From: Hericium rajendrae
Lineage: Eukaryota; Basidiomycota; Agaricomycetes; Russulales; Hericiaceae
Reading direction: 5' to 3'
Length of the DNA stretch: 64,000 nucleotides
Assembly (NCBI GenBank): GCA_033439255.1
Contig: JAVRDV010000016.1
Location: forward strand, 930,001-994,000
Below the pieces are notes generated by a model. The model saw only the letters and a program-made list of their open reading frames with translations, was not told the origin of the DNA and did not search any database. Positions 1 to 12,900 of this stretch are shown here, piece by piece. Within the stretch, counting starts at the first letter, position 1. Every line of letters begins with the position of its first letter. The position numbers were made by a program, and so were the translations under genes.

Positions 1-415
1 TGAGGTAAGCACCCCCGCATCACTCGCCATGTCAATCGATGAGATCGACACTGACTTCCTCATGCACATATGCAAAGAGGCAGAGTATGGGGTCTGGGAG
101 GAAGGACTAGAAGCAGGGATAACGATGGGGAGGAAAGAAGGCAGAAATGACACATACCGGGAGGGATACAAAGCCGCGAAACGCGAGGCGAGTACTGCAA
201 CCAGCGCCCCAGATGAAGCTCCTGCAATCGACACATTCCCGCATCTCATGATGTCTTCGACACCCCGCACCAACTCGACACCCCCTATTCCATGCCTCGC
301 ACCACAGAGCTATTGCTTGCTCCTGGACTGTAACACCCTCGGCCTGCACCCATTGTCCCGATACCGTGCAGAGTCTCTGACCGTGCACGGGACAGCACAC
401 CGGTTGACCACGCAT
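1..415 (+). mobile_element. Decayed relative of the small-LTR-element cargo protein
   Basis: From the first base, the sequence aligns with the middle of the long open frame inside the LTR element at 10134-13031 (its part near 11640-11800). Both encode a block beginning MSIDEID and continuing to a Gly/Glu-rich stretch (VWEEGLEAG, then MGRKEG). The two copies differ at many silent and some replacement positions, so this is an older, diverged relative. Similarity fades after about position 180 and the rest reads as decayed sequence. No LTR is visible here because the element runs off the left edge. It is treated as a fossil. A diverged host gene of the same family cannot be excluded. Confidence 0.45.
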
Positions 416-740
416 TGGTCCGAGATGGCCTTCGTCCTCATGCTACCCTGCGGAGGCCAGCCCCGCCACCGGTGTTTGGTATACCAAAGCGAAAGGCTCG
501 CAAAGCTGCCCATCGCTCCAGGATTGATTACTTACTTTCATGTATTGAACTGGTCACCCCGCTGGCACTATGCGGGGGTCACCGGCAAGGCAACAGGGGT
601 GAGCTCTTACTTGGAGGAATGCTCAATGTTTACATCATAAGTGAGAAGGAGTTCCTTTCGGCGATGCGTGAATTAAAAATACATGTGGTAACCAAATTTC
701 GTAATTCGAGCCAGGCTCCCCCACAGGTTCCGCGCACCCT

Positions 741-2725
741 TCAATCCTCTCCTGTCAACGGAGACTGCAGATAGTCCCATTCTACATCTGCAAGGCTTCG
801 CAGCTCCTCCACCTGGTTGATCGTGATTGTGCAATGCTTGATGACGAGAGTGAGCCGTGTCCCAAATGCCGCATAGCGATGGGACAGGGATTGCTTGAGA
901 ATGTAGCCAATGGCATAGGAAGGACGAGAAACCTCATATATGGACCACGGACTATCCCGAGGCCTGGGGTAACTTGTATTAAAATCGACTTCCATGAACT
1001 CGATACGTAATAGATTTCTGAAGAGGTGCGGGAACGAGTCTGGCATTGGGACCTCGTCGACTTCATCTGAGTCCAGGATTGTGATCGGCTCGACTTCATC
1101 TTCCTCCGGAGGAGGGGGCATAAAGGAGCGGGGTGCGGCTAAAGCCATACAGAGCGTACGGCCACTGCCGCCCTTCACCGCGATGGTTTCAATGCCGGTG
1201 TAGGCATGGAAACCAGAGAGCCAGTCGCGAAAAGTGATCTTCTCGATGATGTAATTGTCCCAGTGTTCCAAACCGTGGTCCTCTCCAAAGTCCAGAACAA
1301 GATGCCGTATCTGACGTTTGGTCTCTGTGCTTGGGACATGATTGAGGTCCTCTATCATGGGGCGCCTCTCTGGAGGTCTCTCATCGTCATACCCATCGGT
1401 ATTGGCGTACACGACAACCGAGATGTTCGGGAGATCTGGGTCAAAGGTGGGATGGCCGGTGTGATTGGAGAAGGGAGGATATCCTGATAAGTAGATGTCC
1501 CAGGCTAGGTTATAAGAGATAAAACCGATGCGCATGCTCAGGGGATGGGGTGAGATGTGGCTATCAATGAATGTTGTGAGTGGGGCAAATTCGCCGGCCT
1601 GAGGGTGATCGCCGAGGATGAGGATATTGCAAGAGGGAGGTACAGTGATGTGCTTGATGACATGCGCCATGTGCAGGAATGATTTGTCCTGACATGTGAA
1701 TTTTTGTAGTGAACCGAATGTGACCACAGGCACGACGGGAGGAGGGGAGGGGAGAGGAGGGAAGCAGTGGGAGAGAAACAGCATTTGAAGGTTGGACATC
1801 TGACCGAGAGCTTCGAGCATCTCTCTAAAAGCGTTGACGCTGGGTGGAGCAACAGGAGGTGCCTCTTCAGATGCTACATAGTCCGATGGATGGTCGAAAA
1901 TAATCTTGTGGTCAGGATCAATATTTAGCAGATCTGATCGGGTGGATTTATTATTAATGTGGAGATTGGTGAGACCACGTAGAATACTCCCGGACCACAC
2001 CGGGACGACGCAACGAAGCGTCATCTTACGTAGCAATGGAGCATGATTGTCGAAGAGGTCAGCGGGGAGCATATCGATACCTTGATAGGAGGACCATCTA
2101 GGGAGCGCATAAATCACCGATTCAATCATCGGGGCTGGATGGGCCATGGATGGCCAGAGGTTTTGCATGCTGCTGACAAAAAAGTTTTGGAGGGAAAGGT
2201 CGCGGATGCGATGGATTGTTCTGGAGAGCAGCTCGACAGTATCCAAGGTAGGGGGGTTCCATCTGGTGTAGGTGATAGAATAAGAGAGGGGCAGAGACCG
2301 GGACCGGATGACCATTGCGTTTCGCAATGGCGTACGGAGTCCGTCGCTGATGGTAGTCCAGAGGCTTGGATCCTCGAGTGCCCTGGATCTCAAAGTGCGG
2401 CAGACATGGGTGACATTGACCCACCCTAGGTCTTTGGGACCTGGCCGCTGGTTGGCAGCGAGAAAATGGACTATGCGCGTGCACACTTCGGTGGGGATGC
2501 GGATCAGGGGTGATAATCTGTTTCGCCGGGCACAAGCATCGAGGGTGAGGAGGAGTAGCTGGTTTAGCTCCTCGTCAATGGCAGCTCGCTGCTGTTCTAT
2601 ATCAACTGGGTCAGGGTGTACAGGAATCCTGGAAGGGGATGCGAGTAGTCAGTAATCCAAACATTGATGGATGAAAGATCCCGCCGGACTTGCCTCAAGA
2701 TCTGGAAACTTGATCCGGTTGACAT
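741..2725 (-). CDS. F-box domain protein (Agaricomycete expanded family)
   Basis: Two exons, 2725-2694 and 2628-741, give 639 aa. The start codon at 2725 was chosen because exon 1 encodes MSTGSSFQILR and joins in phase to the long exon. The intron (2693-2629, 65 bp) is of GC-AG type, with donor GCAAGT. Residues about 22-50 form the helix that precedes the F-box (IDEELNQLLLLTLD) and about 50-101 the F-box itself (LSPLIRIPTEVCTRIVHFL, then LGWVNVTHVC and DPSLW). This is the usual layout of Agaricomycete F-box proteins. The F-box is expected to bind Skp1 in an SCF ubiquitin ligase. The remaining ~530 residues contain weak leucine-rich patterns (NLQMLFLS) and acidic linkers, probably substrate-binding. 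No breaks are seen. The substrate is unknown. Confidence 0.85.
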
Positions 2726-3665
2726 GATGTATTTTCGGGTGACGGATACAGCAACAATAAGTAAGGGTAGTCGTCGAGGCAGAGAAAAACTAACAAACGT
2801 GGACTATGGATGAGCAGTTTATAAACAGCTGGCCAGGGTGACAGGTGTGTGGCGTTATGACTACATTTGACCGGATTGACAGTTGCATGATGCGGCGGTG
2901 CATGAGAAGACCCCGTATAATTGGTATGGACTGGTATACAACCAGGGTCAATTTTTTTAAAGCCCGTGTCCGGACAGCCCAGTCGGAAGGCCCCGAATCT
3001 GTGCCGATGAAGCTTTGGTTCCAGCCTGATGTTGTACAATTTCGTCGGGATTGTGTACCTGATCCGCTGAAATTCAGATTTTCTCCCAATTTTTTCTCCT
3101 TGGCGGGAACCCTGCAGGCCCCCATGTCCGGACAGTAACCCAGCTTCCGGCAAGCTTGGGCCAATTTGTCTTCACTCTAACCTAGCTGATGTGGAGCACG
3201 CACGGCTATAGCTTAACCTTACAAGACATCGACAGTGTTGGGGGTCTCTGGCAAATCCGCTGCATCGTCGTGGGCTCGGTTAGAAAGGATGTCGCACTGG
3301 ATATCTAGACAGAGCCAATGCGAAGGTCCCATGGTGGGCATCATCATGTACCCGCTGAGAGATATCGAGATGGTGGTTCTTTCCGCACGCCTTTTCAGTT
3401 TCATTCTCTCTAAATTGCAAGGTTAGGGTCGTGTATGGACCAGGTGCGCTCTGTGGAAGTGGACATGATACGCTCGCATATACATGGGAATACCTGGGTA
3501 TCATAATCTGAGAAGACAGCACTATATCGAGGGAATGAGGCCGGAGTATGAACACGGTTTTACTCAGTACCCCCGCCAACCCATTGTGTCCCATTGACCT
3601 ACCGCGAACCTAACTTTGTCTCACCTTCGTGTCCCCATTGGAAATTTCTTACAATTTCCTAGTTC
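2726..3665. other. Intergenic stretch without a supported gene
   Basis: This is the upstream region of the F-box gene and the downstream side of the gene ending at 3666. Several short open frames occur on both strands, but none has coherent splice partners or a recognisable domain. I see no repeats or RNA genes here. Confidence 0.5.
2818..2826 (-). promoter_or_regulatory. TATA-like box upstream of the F-box gene
   Basis: GTTTATAAA lies about 95 bp upstream of the F-box start codon on the minus strand. This is a plausible distance for a fungal TATA element. It is a single short motif and could be chance. Confidence 0.3.
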
Positions 3666-4648
3666 CTATTCTAAGATCCATACTTCCATACTGATATTCA
3701 ATCGTTGGCGCTTAGCTGAACTCAGCACCAAAGCTATCATACATTTGACGAGCCTTCGCTTGCGTTTCTCTCACCCTGGGCATCCGGAGGGATGGTATAT
3801 GAGGCACTCAATAACTCTAATTGAGCTGCCCGAGATTCCAAGTCCCGCAACTCCCGGAGCAGGGACTCTCTCCGATCCGTTATCCACCTGATATGAGCTA
3901 GATAGCAAATGAATATGGTTCCGAAAAAAAGTGAGAAAGAACCATACCACGAAGTGCACCTTTGATCCAGATAATCCGGGATTTCTCATCGACCGGTGCT
4001 CTTGGAGGCGGGGGTAGGAATTCGCTATCGGGAAGATCCTACGAAGAACATCAGCGAGATGTCTCTCAAATCTTCACCTGGCTCAACTCACCTGGCCGAG
4101 GGCCGCCAACACCGATGCAGAATGTGGAACCGGGGTGCGTAAGCCATCCTCCATTTCAACATCCTGAGACGTCGGAACCTGCTCTTGAGAGGGCGGCACA
4201 TCTCCGACATTGGACTCCGCATTGGCCAGGTCGGCAAGGGGGCGTCCGTCAGTATGCCCTGGCATTCCCCTGTCAGTTAACTCGGTGCGGACTGGAGGTA
4301 ATGAATCGATGGTGCCATCTGTTTTACTACAATATGGTCAAACGTCAAATGTCACACCGAAAACCTGATCTACATACGGTAAATTGTCCTGGCTCCCCTC
4401 CACTTCGGAGAACTGATCACCCAACTCCATCATCAGGTTCTGAAGATTGTCAGTTGCCTCTCGCTGATGTCCAATGTGATCCCACGTACCATGCCTTCCT
4501 TCAACTGCCAGTCCGACTCCTGACTAAGCGGTGGCACACTGCTCGGCGCTGCATCCTGGCCACTCATGTCTCCGGCCACATTCTTCTCACCAACAAGCTC
4601 TGTGTCATGCGCCAAAGCTTGAAATCCTCGATGTGTGTTGATAGGCAT
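3666..4648 (-). CDS. Unknown acidic protein with C-terminal coiled coil
   Basis: I do not recognise this gene. Six exons join in phase: 4648-4490, 4439-4378, 4326-4092, 4038-3948, 3897-3775 and 3715-3666, giving 239 aa. Introns are 49-53 bp except about 60 bp for the last, all GT-AG. The first ~150 residues are polar and acidic (stretches such as SQDVEMEDG), probably disordered. Residues about 170-220 form a likely amphipathic helix or coiled coil (WITDRRESLLRELRDLES, then AAQLELLSA). The start is uncertain: the frame is open only a few codons upstream of 4648, and a further 5' exon is possible. It is divergent from the unknown gene at 5137, with about 490 bp between the starts. Six phase-compatible exons argue that this is a real, intact gene. 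Confidence 0.55.
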
Positions 4649-5136
4649 CACCGCAAGGATTGTACGATTTATTCAACAATCGTCAGAAAGACACAAAGAC
4701 CTATGTAATATGCGGCATACCCATATTACTTCCGGAGCTCACGACCAGAGTTGAGCAAAGGACGGTAGGCTGCAGGACGTGAGGACGAGGGGCGGAAGGG
4801 GAGATGGAAGCTGTGATAATGCGGAACCTCTCTTAACACCGCGTGTAACGGGCATGCACAAGGTAGGTCCGATCGGATTAGGGGCGTGGGGTTCCGGTCC
4901 GAAAATGACAACACAAACACGAATGATCCAGACCCACCGGACTACGCAACATCAGTCATCTGATCAATGGTGGCTTGAAACAAAATTTCAAACCTCTTGC
5001 GGTCCACGCCTGCGATGATGTAACACATGACAATCACTGCATGGGTGACACGTTGGCAGTCCAATTGTGCATCTTGATCCCCTTCTGCGTCACTCTCTCT
5101 CTCTCAGACTTTCATTCTTTCTTACCTCTGGCTGCT
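4649..5136. other. Shared 5' region of two divergent unknown genes
   Basis: This ~490 bp lies between the starts of a minus-strand gene and a plus-strand gene, so it should hold both promoters. A CT-rich tract (5090-5106, CTCTCTCTC) lies about 30-45 bp before the plus-strand start, as is common in basidiomycete promoters. No other feature is supported. Confidence 0.4.
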
Positions 5137-6691
5137 ATGGACAGTGTCAACGTTCTGAATGCCAGCTACTTGATCTTGTTGGTGCGTGTTGGGCTCGCAC
5201 TTCATGCTGCTAGCAGAGCACCTGTTCGGTTGTCAGAGCATGCACGGCGTGCCTGGCAGACAGAATTCACAAAAGAAATGGTATGCTCTTTTCAATTCAC
5301 TGGTCTCCACGTTGCTAAACTATGTTCAGGTCTCAGCAAAGAGGATCAGGGAGTCGGCCATGGAGGCAGGTGTCAGGGAAATGATGATGCTGACCCCCGG
5401 GTATATGCGCCACACAGCCCGCTACCTCAACTTCTTGCAGAGCCAGACGGACCCGGAGGGCTTATTCGATCTACGCCAGCTCGCAAGCTTTCTTGATCCT
5501 CAGGATCGCAATTTGAACGTCAAGGTGCAAAATATGGATTTGGGCCTGCGCTGGTGGGAGAACCGTAAGCTCGCTATTGTAATCTGCAAGGATGTAGCCT
5601 GACATTGTCCCTGATAGCAGAATTACTTGTCCCTGCACAGGATGCCGTCCGCTATTCGACTCCGGACTCCCTCGTCGATTGGTTTGTCAATTCGTGGTGC
5701 AGCAATGGGGATGAGACAAATCAGGGAATGACTCCCCCCACCAGACCAGCCTGTGACGCTCCAGCAATGCAGTCATTGTCTGACCTGGGTATGCTCCCTG
5801 CCCGCATGTATCCCTTACAGTTTCCCCATATAATCAGTCTACTGACGATGTGCTTGTTCAGGCGAAGAGAGCGAGGAAACCGAGGAAAGCCAGTCAGGCC
5901 TCCCCCCCGGTGCCAAGATTGGCCCTCCTCGGTCACGCATGGTTCACAAGCTGCCCTATCATTCATTGGCCAGTTCCACGGAAAGTCAGGTTCTGCATCC
6001 CGATGTTGTTCCCGCATCACAATCTGCATCGACATTCGCATCTAGGGCGGTCGCGGTGGGTCGTTCAATGCAGCGGTCTGGTCTTCGGCCACGCGAAGTA
6101 CTCCGAAAACTGTCTCCGCCGCCCAAATTTGGCCTGTATAATCGGCGGCGCCAGCCCAGTAAGAAATCTTGGTACAACCCGTACCTAACCGAGATTCCTT
6201 TTGTGGGTGGATCTCCTTGTCCGATGATCCCCCCTCCTGACAGTTGAGTTCTGGATAGCCATTTCGATGCAATGGCTGCGTGAAACACGGTGACCGCTGT
6301 GCCACCCAAGAGGGCCATCCAAATATCTGTATCGGTTGTGACATCCGTCGGGAGCGTTGCAGCCACAACACACCTCAGAATCGTAGGGCCCGGAATGCAG
6401 CACAACACTGGGGGAGGCATTCAGGATCCATATCCAAATCACAGCATCTGGCTGCCTCCCGCTCCTCGAGCGTTGCCGGCCCATCCCGTCCCAGGAAGCC
6501 TGCGGCTAACAAGGTCATTGTCGGTATGTGTGTACATATCATTCCCCTTCCTTCTAACATTGCTTGTAGAGATCCTGAAAGAACCCACACAAGGGTGCAT
6601 TCAGGCCGCCAAACCCCCGTCAGAGGTTGATCTGCAAGCACTACTTGCGGAGATGTCTCGGGCGAGTTCAGCAGACCTGGAATTTGTGTGA
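5137..6691 (+). CDS. Unknown protein with C-terminal Cys cluster (zinc-knuckle-like)
   Basis: I do not recognise a named family. Six exons join in phase: 5137-5280, 5330-5564, 5618-5788, 5862-6202, 6259-6523 and 6570-6691, giving 425 aa. All introns are short GT-AG. The N-terminal half is helical and includes a well-formed block (SAKRIRESAMEAGVREMMM; later TARYLNFLQSQ). The middle is basic and Ser/Pro-rich. Near residues 300-325 is a Cys cluster, C-x2-C-x6-C followed by C-x2-C-x6-C (CNGCVKHGDRC, then CIGCDIRRERC). Such double clusters end many Agaricomycete lineage-specific proteins and probably bind zinc; DNA or RNA binding is only inference. A shorter model stopping at 6247 would lack the cluster. 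The in-phase intron at 6203-6258 favours the longer one. Confidence 0.6.
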
Positions 6692-6987
6692 CGGTTTGTA
6701 GAGGGGGAGGCGCACCAGCAACTGCAGTGAGATGTACCCAAGGACAGCAAGAAAGGGAAGTCATGCTGCAACTAAACGTACACACAGTAGGACCGGGACT
6801 GGCTTGAGATACTGTGTTGTTCCTGATTCAATCCGACCTTCCGTGAGGCGTGCTCCATTTTTGGTCCAGCCATCTGCCTGAGAATAATATTACTTGTACA
6901 GTCATTCTTTTGTGATGTTTTTAATGCACATTCTTTGTCTCCGGGTTTGATACCACAAATCAAAAAGGCATGAACATTGTTGAAGTA

Positions 6988-9900
6988 CTATTGTGCCAAT
7001 GCCTCTGCAAATGCACTCTCTGCCTGATTGGCCATGCTAATCCAGAGTGCCATCTGTCTGGAGGCATAGCTTTGGTGCCCTGGATCTGTGTTGTTGGCCT
7101 TCCATTTTCCCCACCATTCTGCCCTCTTGGTGAAGTAATTGATCGTTCGTGCCATCTCCCTTGGAAGGGCTTCCCGCTCCGCACGCCATTGCTTCATCTG
7201 GGCCCGAGACCGTAGCCAGTGAACACGATAAACTACAATTCTCCATCAGTGACAGGGATCATGTTGAATGCAGCAGACCGGACCCACATTCCATTGTCCA
7301 TTTACTGTCATTCTCGCCTTTCCGTCCCAGTCTCCAGAACCATGAAAGAGGTTCATTACGAGATCCCCGCATGCTTGAGTCAATGACAAATGTCTGCGCC
7401 CGTAAGTCCGACCGGTGCAAGACCTTATAAGTCTTCAATGTGTCAGAATCTGCAAGCCCAAGGCTGTTTAGAGCACATCGTGCTCGGTTGTAGACACGGC
7501 ACTGCTGTTGGACAACCTTGTCCGTAGTCTCAATATCTGCCCAAGCCCTTGTCCGCTTTCGTTGTGATCCGCGGGCCGCCCGCACCTTCATCCGGAACTG
7601 GAATGCCTTCTCGCTGAGAGCTATATGGAGCTGACTAAGCGCATCGTTCATTTGCCCGATCCGAAGGTCAATTTCCTGTTCCAACACGCTGTGAAGTCCA
7701 TGAGTAGTGGCCAGTGCCTTTCCCACAGTGGAGGGCAATGGAAGGGCAATGCGCTCTGGCGGAATTGCTGCATCGTCATCGATGAGAGGTCTCGAATATT
7801 CAGTGCGGACGTCCTTCCATAGTTCATCGTATTCGGCGCCGTCATTGATCATCCGTCCGATAGTGAATCCGGGGATCCAATCCTCGCCTTCGGACATGTA
7901 AGGCAGACTCCGCCGTTCAAACTGATCAATTTGGGTCTGCAGCCGTCGTCGTCGTTCTGCGATGGTGTTCTGCTGGTTTAATGTAGCAGTTTTACCAATG
8001 CTTCGGACGTATGCTGCCAGCTGTAGCCTAGCATGACCATTGGCTCCGTCAGAATAAAGGAATGGTAAATCGGACAACGCACTGAGCCTCTTCTATCTTG
8101 AGTCCCGAGTGAATCCATGCAGCGCCACCACGAAGCCTGTCAGACTCCACTGCAGCCACAAGTCGGTTTTCCATTTCCGCTTTTCCTGGTACTGTCTATG
8201 ACATTAGCAATTGTTCTCCAGGCTGAGGATGGCTGGGAGCATACGTCCGTCGATCTGCAGATCATATACGTCCATTGCTTTTATATCCCGTAAGCGGTTC
8301 TTCTGTGCAGTCTCTTCTATCTTCTTCCATCCATCATGGACGTCGTCAGGCACTGTGTGATCAAAATCTGCGAATGCTGTCTCAGCAATCTCGAGACCTG
8401 TTGCTGACTTCTTCCACTTCTTGCACAATGACTTCACTGCTCCCGACTTTCAGTACTGGTCAGGGAGCTCATACAATGATCGAAACATGCATACCGCTGT
8501 GTACAAGCTTCTTCCAATTTGAGTCATTCATGTGATCATCCAAAATCTCCCTCCTGTGAGAGATAGACATCCCTCTCGTACTTCGTGAGATCTCGTTCAA
8601 AGGAGCCCACAATGTCTCCAATATCTCCCCATCTACCTGGCGTGCGCCCGGAATGAACGTTGGTGAAAACCGAGCGAGGCATTCTTGCCGGTGACCGTGG
8701 ATGTGGAAAAGACCAATACCGGATATAATTTCCATGTCCGGAGGTAGTTCCAAAAATTCGCTCCGGTCCACACGTGAGTAGAAATTGACAAACCACTGGC
8801 AAGCGATGTCATACAAGAGTCTCGCTGTAGTCAGACCTTGCGACTTGTACCCCAACCCTTGGCAGACGGAGTAATCCATATTGACTTGACTGCAGACTAT
8901 CTGTCAGCACAACATTATCTTTGTGGACTGACAGAGAGATACACCTACCGTTCACCCTTTTGAAAGTCCACTGTCGTGTGTGGTATAAATGCCCCATGCA
9001 TGCAGGCAGCGGACCCCAAACCGGATGAGTATAAATTACTCTTCCGGGCATTGGCTTGATTCACCGCGCAGTGGTCATTGCATGTGGATCGCTGTTGCAG
9101 GCAAAACGGTTACCGACCACATAATGCAATATGCTACTTAGTTGCACCTCTTGCCTGACCTCCCGATTGCTGCGGAGATGTTGATGGTATCTTTTGCTCT
9201 CGACCATGAACCCGGTGCCATCGCTCAAAGCGAAATCGTTGTCCGGTCTTCTCATCTTCTCCAGCTGGGCAGTAAAGTTGCCATCCTGCATTTGTATACG
9301 TGCATCGAGGTCACTGAAAACCAGCAGTCAACGAAGAGAACTGGATGGGAAATAATGGACTCACAGTCAGTCTTCAGGCAGCATGTTTTCTCCTGGTTGA
9401 GGACATGTGGGACAGAATAATGCCAAGTCTCCATTTCCTGGCATGTCAGTGCGATGACCGAAACCATGCCATCGCATATACTGCAGGTGCCTCCATACCC
9501 GCAGAGACCGCATAAGTTCCCGATAACGGTCCTATGAGAATGTGTTAGTGCCAATGAGAGAACTGTTAAGGCATGCAACGCAACAGGAACCGAATCCGGA
9601 AAGGCAGGGTTGGTTAGTCGACGGAGCTTTCCGAAGAACTGGAAAAATGAGGTTTTGCATTCAAGATTGTCCAAACGACAGTCTTCTAACACCTGGAATG
9701 TGAACGCAGTCTGGGGCCGACGGAATGATGCTGGAAATAGATTGCTCCGAAGGAGTTGACGGTGCAGTGGTTCATCAGTAGAGCAATAGCAGTTCACCAC
9801 TCCTAATTCGTGCACTCCGGACCGATCAACAATGGTCAGGATATGATCCGGTGTATCTTCGCTAGCATGGAGCCTCTGACTCCGGGCCTGACGTTCAGCC

Positions 9901-12900
9901 TCCGCCAAGGTATCTTCCTCGTTGACATGCTCCCAATCGGTGTCTCCATCATCCTCATGGACATAATCATCGTCATCAAGGAGGCTCGCAGCTAGCGTAC
10001 ATGGCCGGTCCTTCTGGAAGACACCACATTCTATGGCTTCCTGTTCAGTCTTCGCCATGTAGGCAGAAGCACGTTGGAACTCGTCAAAGTGGATGGTAGG
10101 CACCGGACTTGGTGTCCTACAATTGGGCCCCGGTGGAGTGGGGAGACTAGGTCTCCCACCCTCCAGAGGTTGGGTCAGCAGCGGTGTGTAGCCGAGGGCT
10201 TAGTCAGCATAGCCCATGTCCATAGCATGTTCCTGTAGCGAGCCTCATCACAGCATTCATCTGCATTCCTTCGGGGCATAGCTAGAGTCCCCTGGGCCCA
10301 CTCCACCTGGTGATGAGAGTGTGAGTTCGACATACGCTGCTCTGCACTCGTTGTTCTGTCCTTTTTCGTCTTTTTTCGAGCTCTCGTCGTCTTTTGTCGC
10401 TCTCGCACGCTCGTGTCGCGTCATACACTCGTCGTTCTCAGCTCCCAGATCCTCCGTGCTCTCACAGTGTTTTTTGTTGCTCTCAGGCTCCCAAGTGCTC
10501 TCTGGTGTCCTCTCCCGCCCTTGTTTCGCGCCCTATCAACGAGAACTCCAACTCGTTCGAACTTCGAGTCGATCCCCTGCGAATTACCCGATATGGGCAA
10601 GAAGAAGCGCGCTACCACAGCTGCTTGGAGAGCAGCAGCAGCATCACTCCCCCTGCCCACCACCACGAGCTCCGCGACCCCGCTCATCGCCACCGTCGCA
10701 TCCGCCGACACGCTAGGCACAACCGCCACGAACGAGCCATCGCCGGCGCTTACACGGCAGCCAGCCGACTCGCACGCACGTATCGCGTGTCCCGCACACC
10801 CAGCCCCGTCTACCGCGTTGCATACGACCCTCGGGAGCCCAAACACCATATCCGCGCCGCGCAACGCCATCCCGGCACCACTTGCGACTGAACACGAGTC
10901 CGACGGAAGCCGAACGCCCGCCACAGCGAAACCGCGAGAACCGTGCAGCGTGCAAACGCACCCCGCTCCCGTTACCACCCCTCGCACGTCAAACGCGGAT
11001 ACCACGACCCCGCACACCTCACGCGCGACGCCCAACCGCACCGCACGCCCTCACACCACGGAGAACGACCCGCAGGACGAATTTGGGCCGAGCAGGGATA
11101 AGGTGCGGAGCGCGGGCGATGCAAACGAGGGAGGCCCACAGTTGGTACGCACCCCCGCCTCTCCTGTACCACACACGCGTGCCGCGACGCCGCCCCATGT
11201 GTCCATCCCGCCCCGTCTCGACGCACGTCCTTGCGCGCCCGCAAACGAGCCCAAGGAGCACCTGGGAGTCCGTGCAGACAACACAACAAGCGCGCGTGCG
11301 TACCTCGGCCCCAGTCCCGTCTCTCCGGCATCCCACACATCCTCCACCGTCCCCACCGACGTCCCTGCACTTGCGCACAACGATGTAGAACCGCCGACGC
11401 CCGGAATCGAACCGGGTGAGCCCCGTATGGCCGCCGCGTACGAACCACTAGCGCCCGAACCCACCTTCATCGATCGCGCGCAACACGATGACATTGTGGC
11501 ACTCGCGATCCGGCAGGGCTATGCGGCAGGTCGAAAGGAGGGCCAAAATTCCGGTTTTCGCGAGGGGTTGGCGGCGAACACAAAGGCAGGACGCGTGCAT
11601 CGCGAGGAGGGTCCGAGCGAAGGCACCAAGCCGGGTAGCCTCGAGGCGAGCCCCCCCGCATCCCTTGCCATGTCGATCGACGAGATCGACGCCGATCTAC
11701 TCGTGCGCGTACGCAAGGAGGCGGAACACGGGGTCTGGGAGGAGGGTCTGGAAGCCGGGATGATGATGGGAAGGAAAGAGGGTCGCGAGGAGGGCTATGG
11801 CGAGGGATTACAGGCAGGGAGGAAAATGGGAATGATGGAGGGCCAGGAGCGCGGATTCACCGAAGGGAAGTCCGCAGGGGTAGAGGCAGGGCGCGTACTC
11901 GAACGAGTCAAGGTACGTCGCATACCCCGTACGTCCCGTCTCATCCAGACAGACCCGCGCACCATGCACGTCGAGACCGCCATTGGTACGGACGCGACTC
12001 CCAAGACCGAACGCACCAACACCGCCATCCAGACGGATGTCGTCTCCCCACCCCGTACCGTATCCTTCGCGTCCCAGACTGACGTCGTCTATGGCAGAAT
12101 CCGCGCGGCAGTAATGCCCCCGTCCCCTATGACCTCCGTCCCACGTCCCGCCCCCATCTTACTACCACCGATGCCTGGATTTGAACCGGGAGGGCAGCAC
12201 GCAGCCGCCATGCCATTCATTGAGAATCCCGACCCCGCTCTGCTCGACCCCATACATCTCAAGGAAATTGTCGTGACGGCACTGTATGATGGCCATGCTG
12301 CGGGCCTGAAAGAAGGGCGGCACATGGGTTTGCAGGAAGGAGTAAAGGTCGGGCGTGAGCAAGCTCGTACCGAGGCACGTCACATTGTGCGCATCTCGTG
12401 TCAAGTCCAGACAGATGAACTGCCCACTTCGGTTCCTGTGCACACTGCAATCCTGCCCGCACCATTTTCGTGGGCTGACGATGCCGATTCACTCCCAATC
12501 TTGCCTCCCCCGCCTCTATGTTCAGCACCACCACGTGATTTTTCTGCTTTGCGGTCCGACTTAGTGACTCAACCCTTTGGATCCATACAGCGACGGGTAC
12601 AACGTTCCCGAGGACATGGCATTCGAACATCTCCATTTCGTTGACACCTGTCTTCATCACCGTCTTGGCGCTCGTCGATACCACCTTCACGTCCTGTTCA
12701 TTCAGTGAAGCATGATGCTTCTGACCTTGAGTGGGCGACAGATCCTCGTCTTTCGGAGCTGTCTCGTGTCTTGCGGGGCCTTGGGTGGGTTCACTCTTCA
12801 TTTTCATCAGGTCAGGTTTCAGAGGCAACACGGACGTTGCCATGTTGGAGGGGGGCACATGGAGTGGGGAGACTAGGTCTCCCACCCTCCAGAGGTTGGG

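Noticed and set aside
3962-4708. 248-codon plus-strand frame
   Set aside because: The opposite strand gives six phase-compatible exons with short GT-AG introns across the same region, which is stronger evidence.
12259-12885. Minus-strand open frame inside the LTR element
   Set aside because: It runs antisense to the cargo protein and into the right LTR. The purine tract supports plus-strand orientation of the element.
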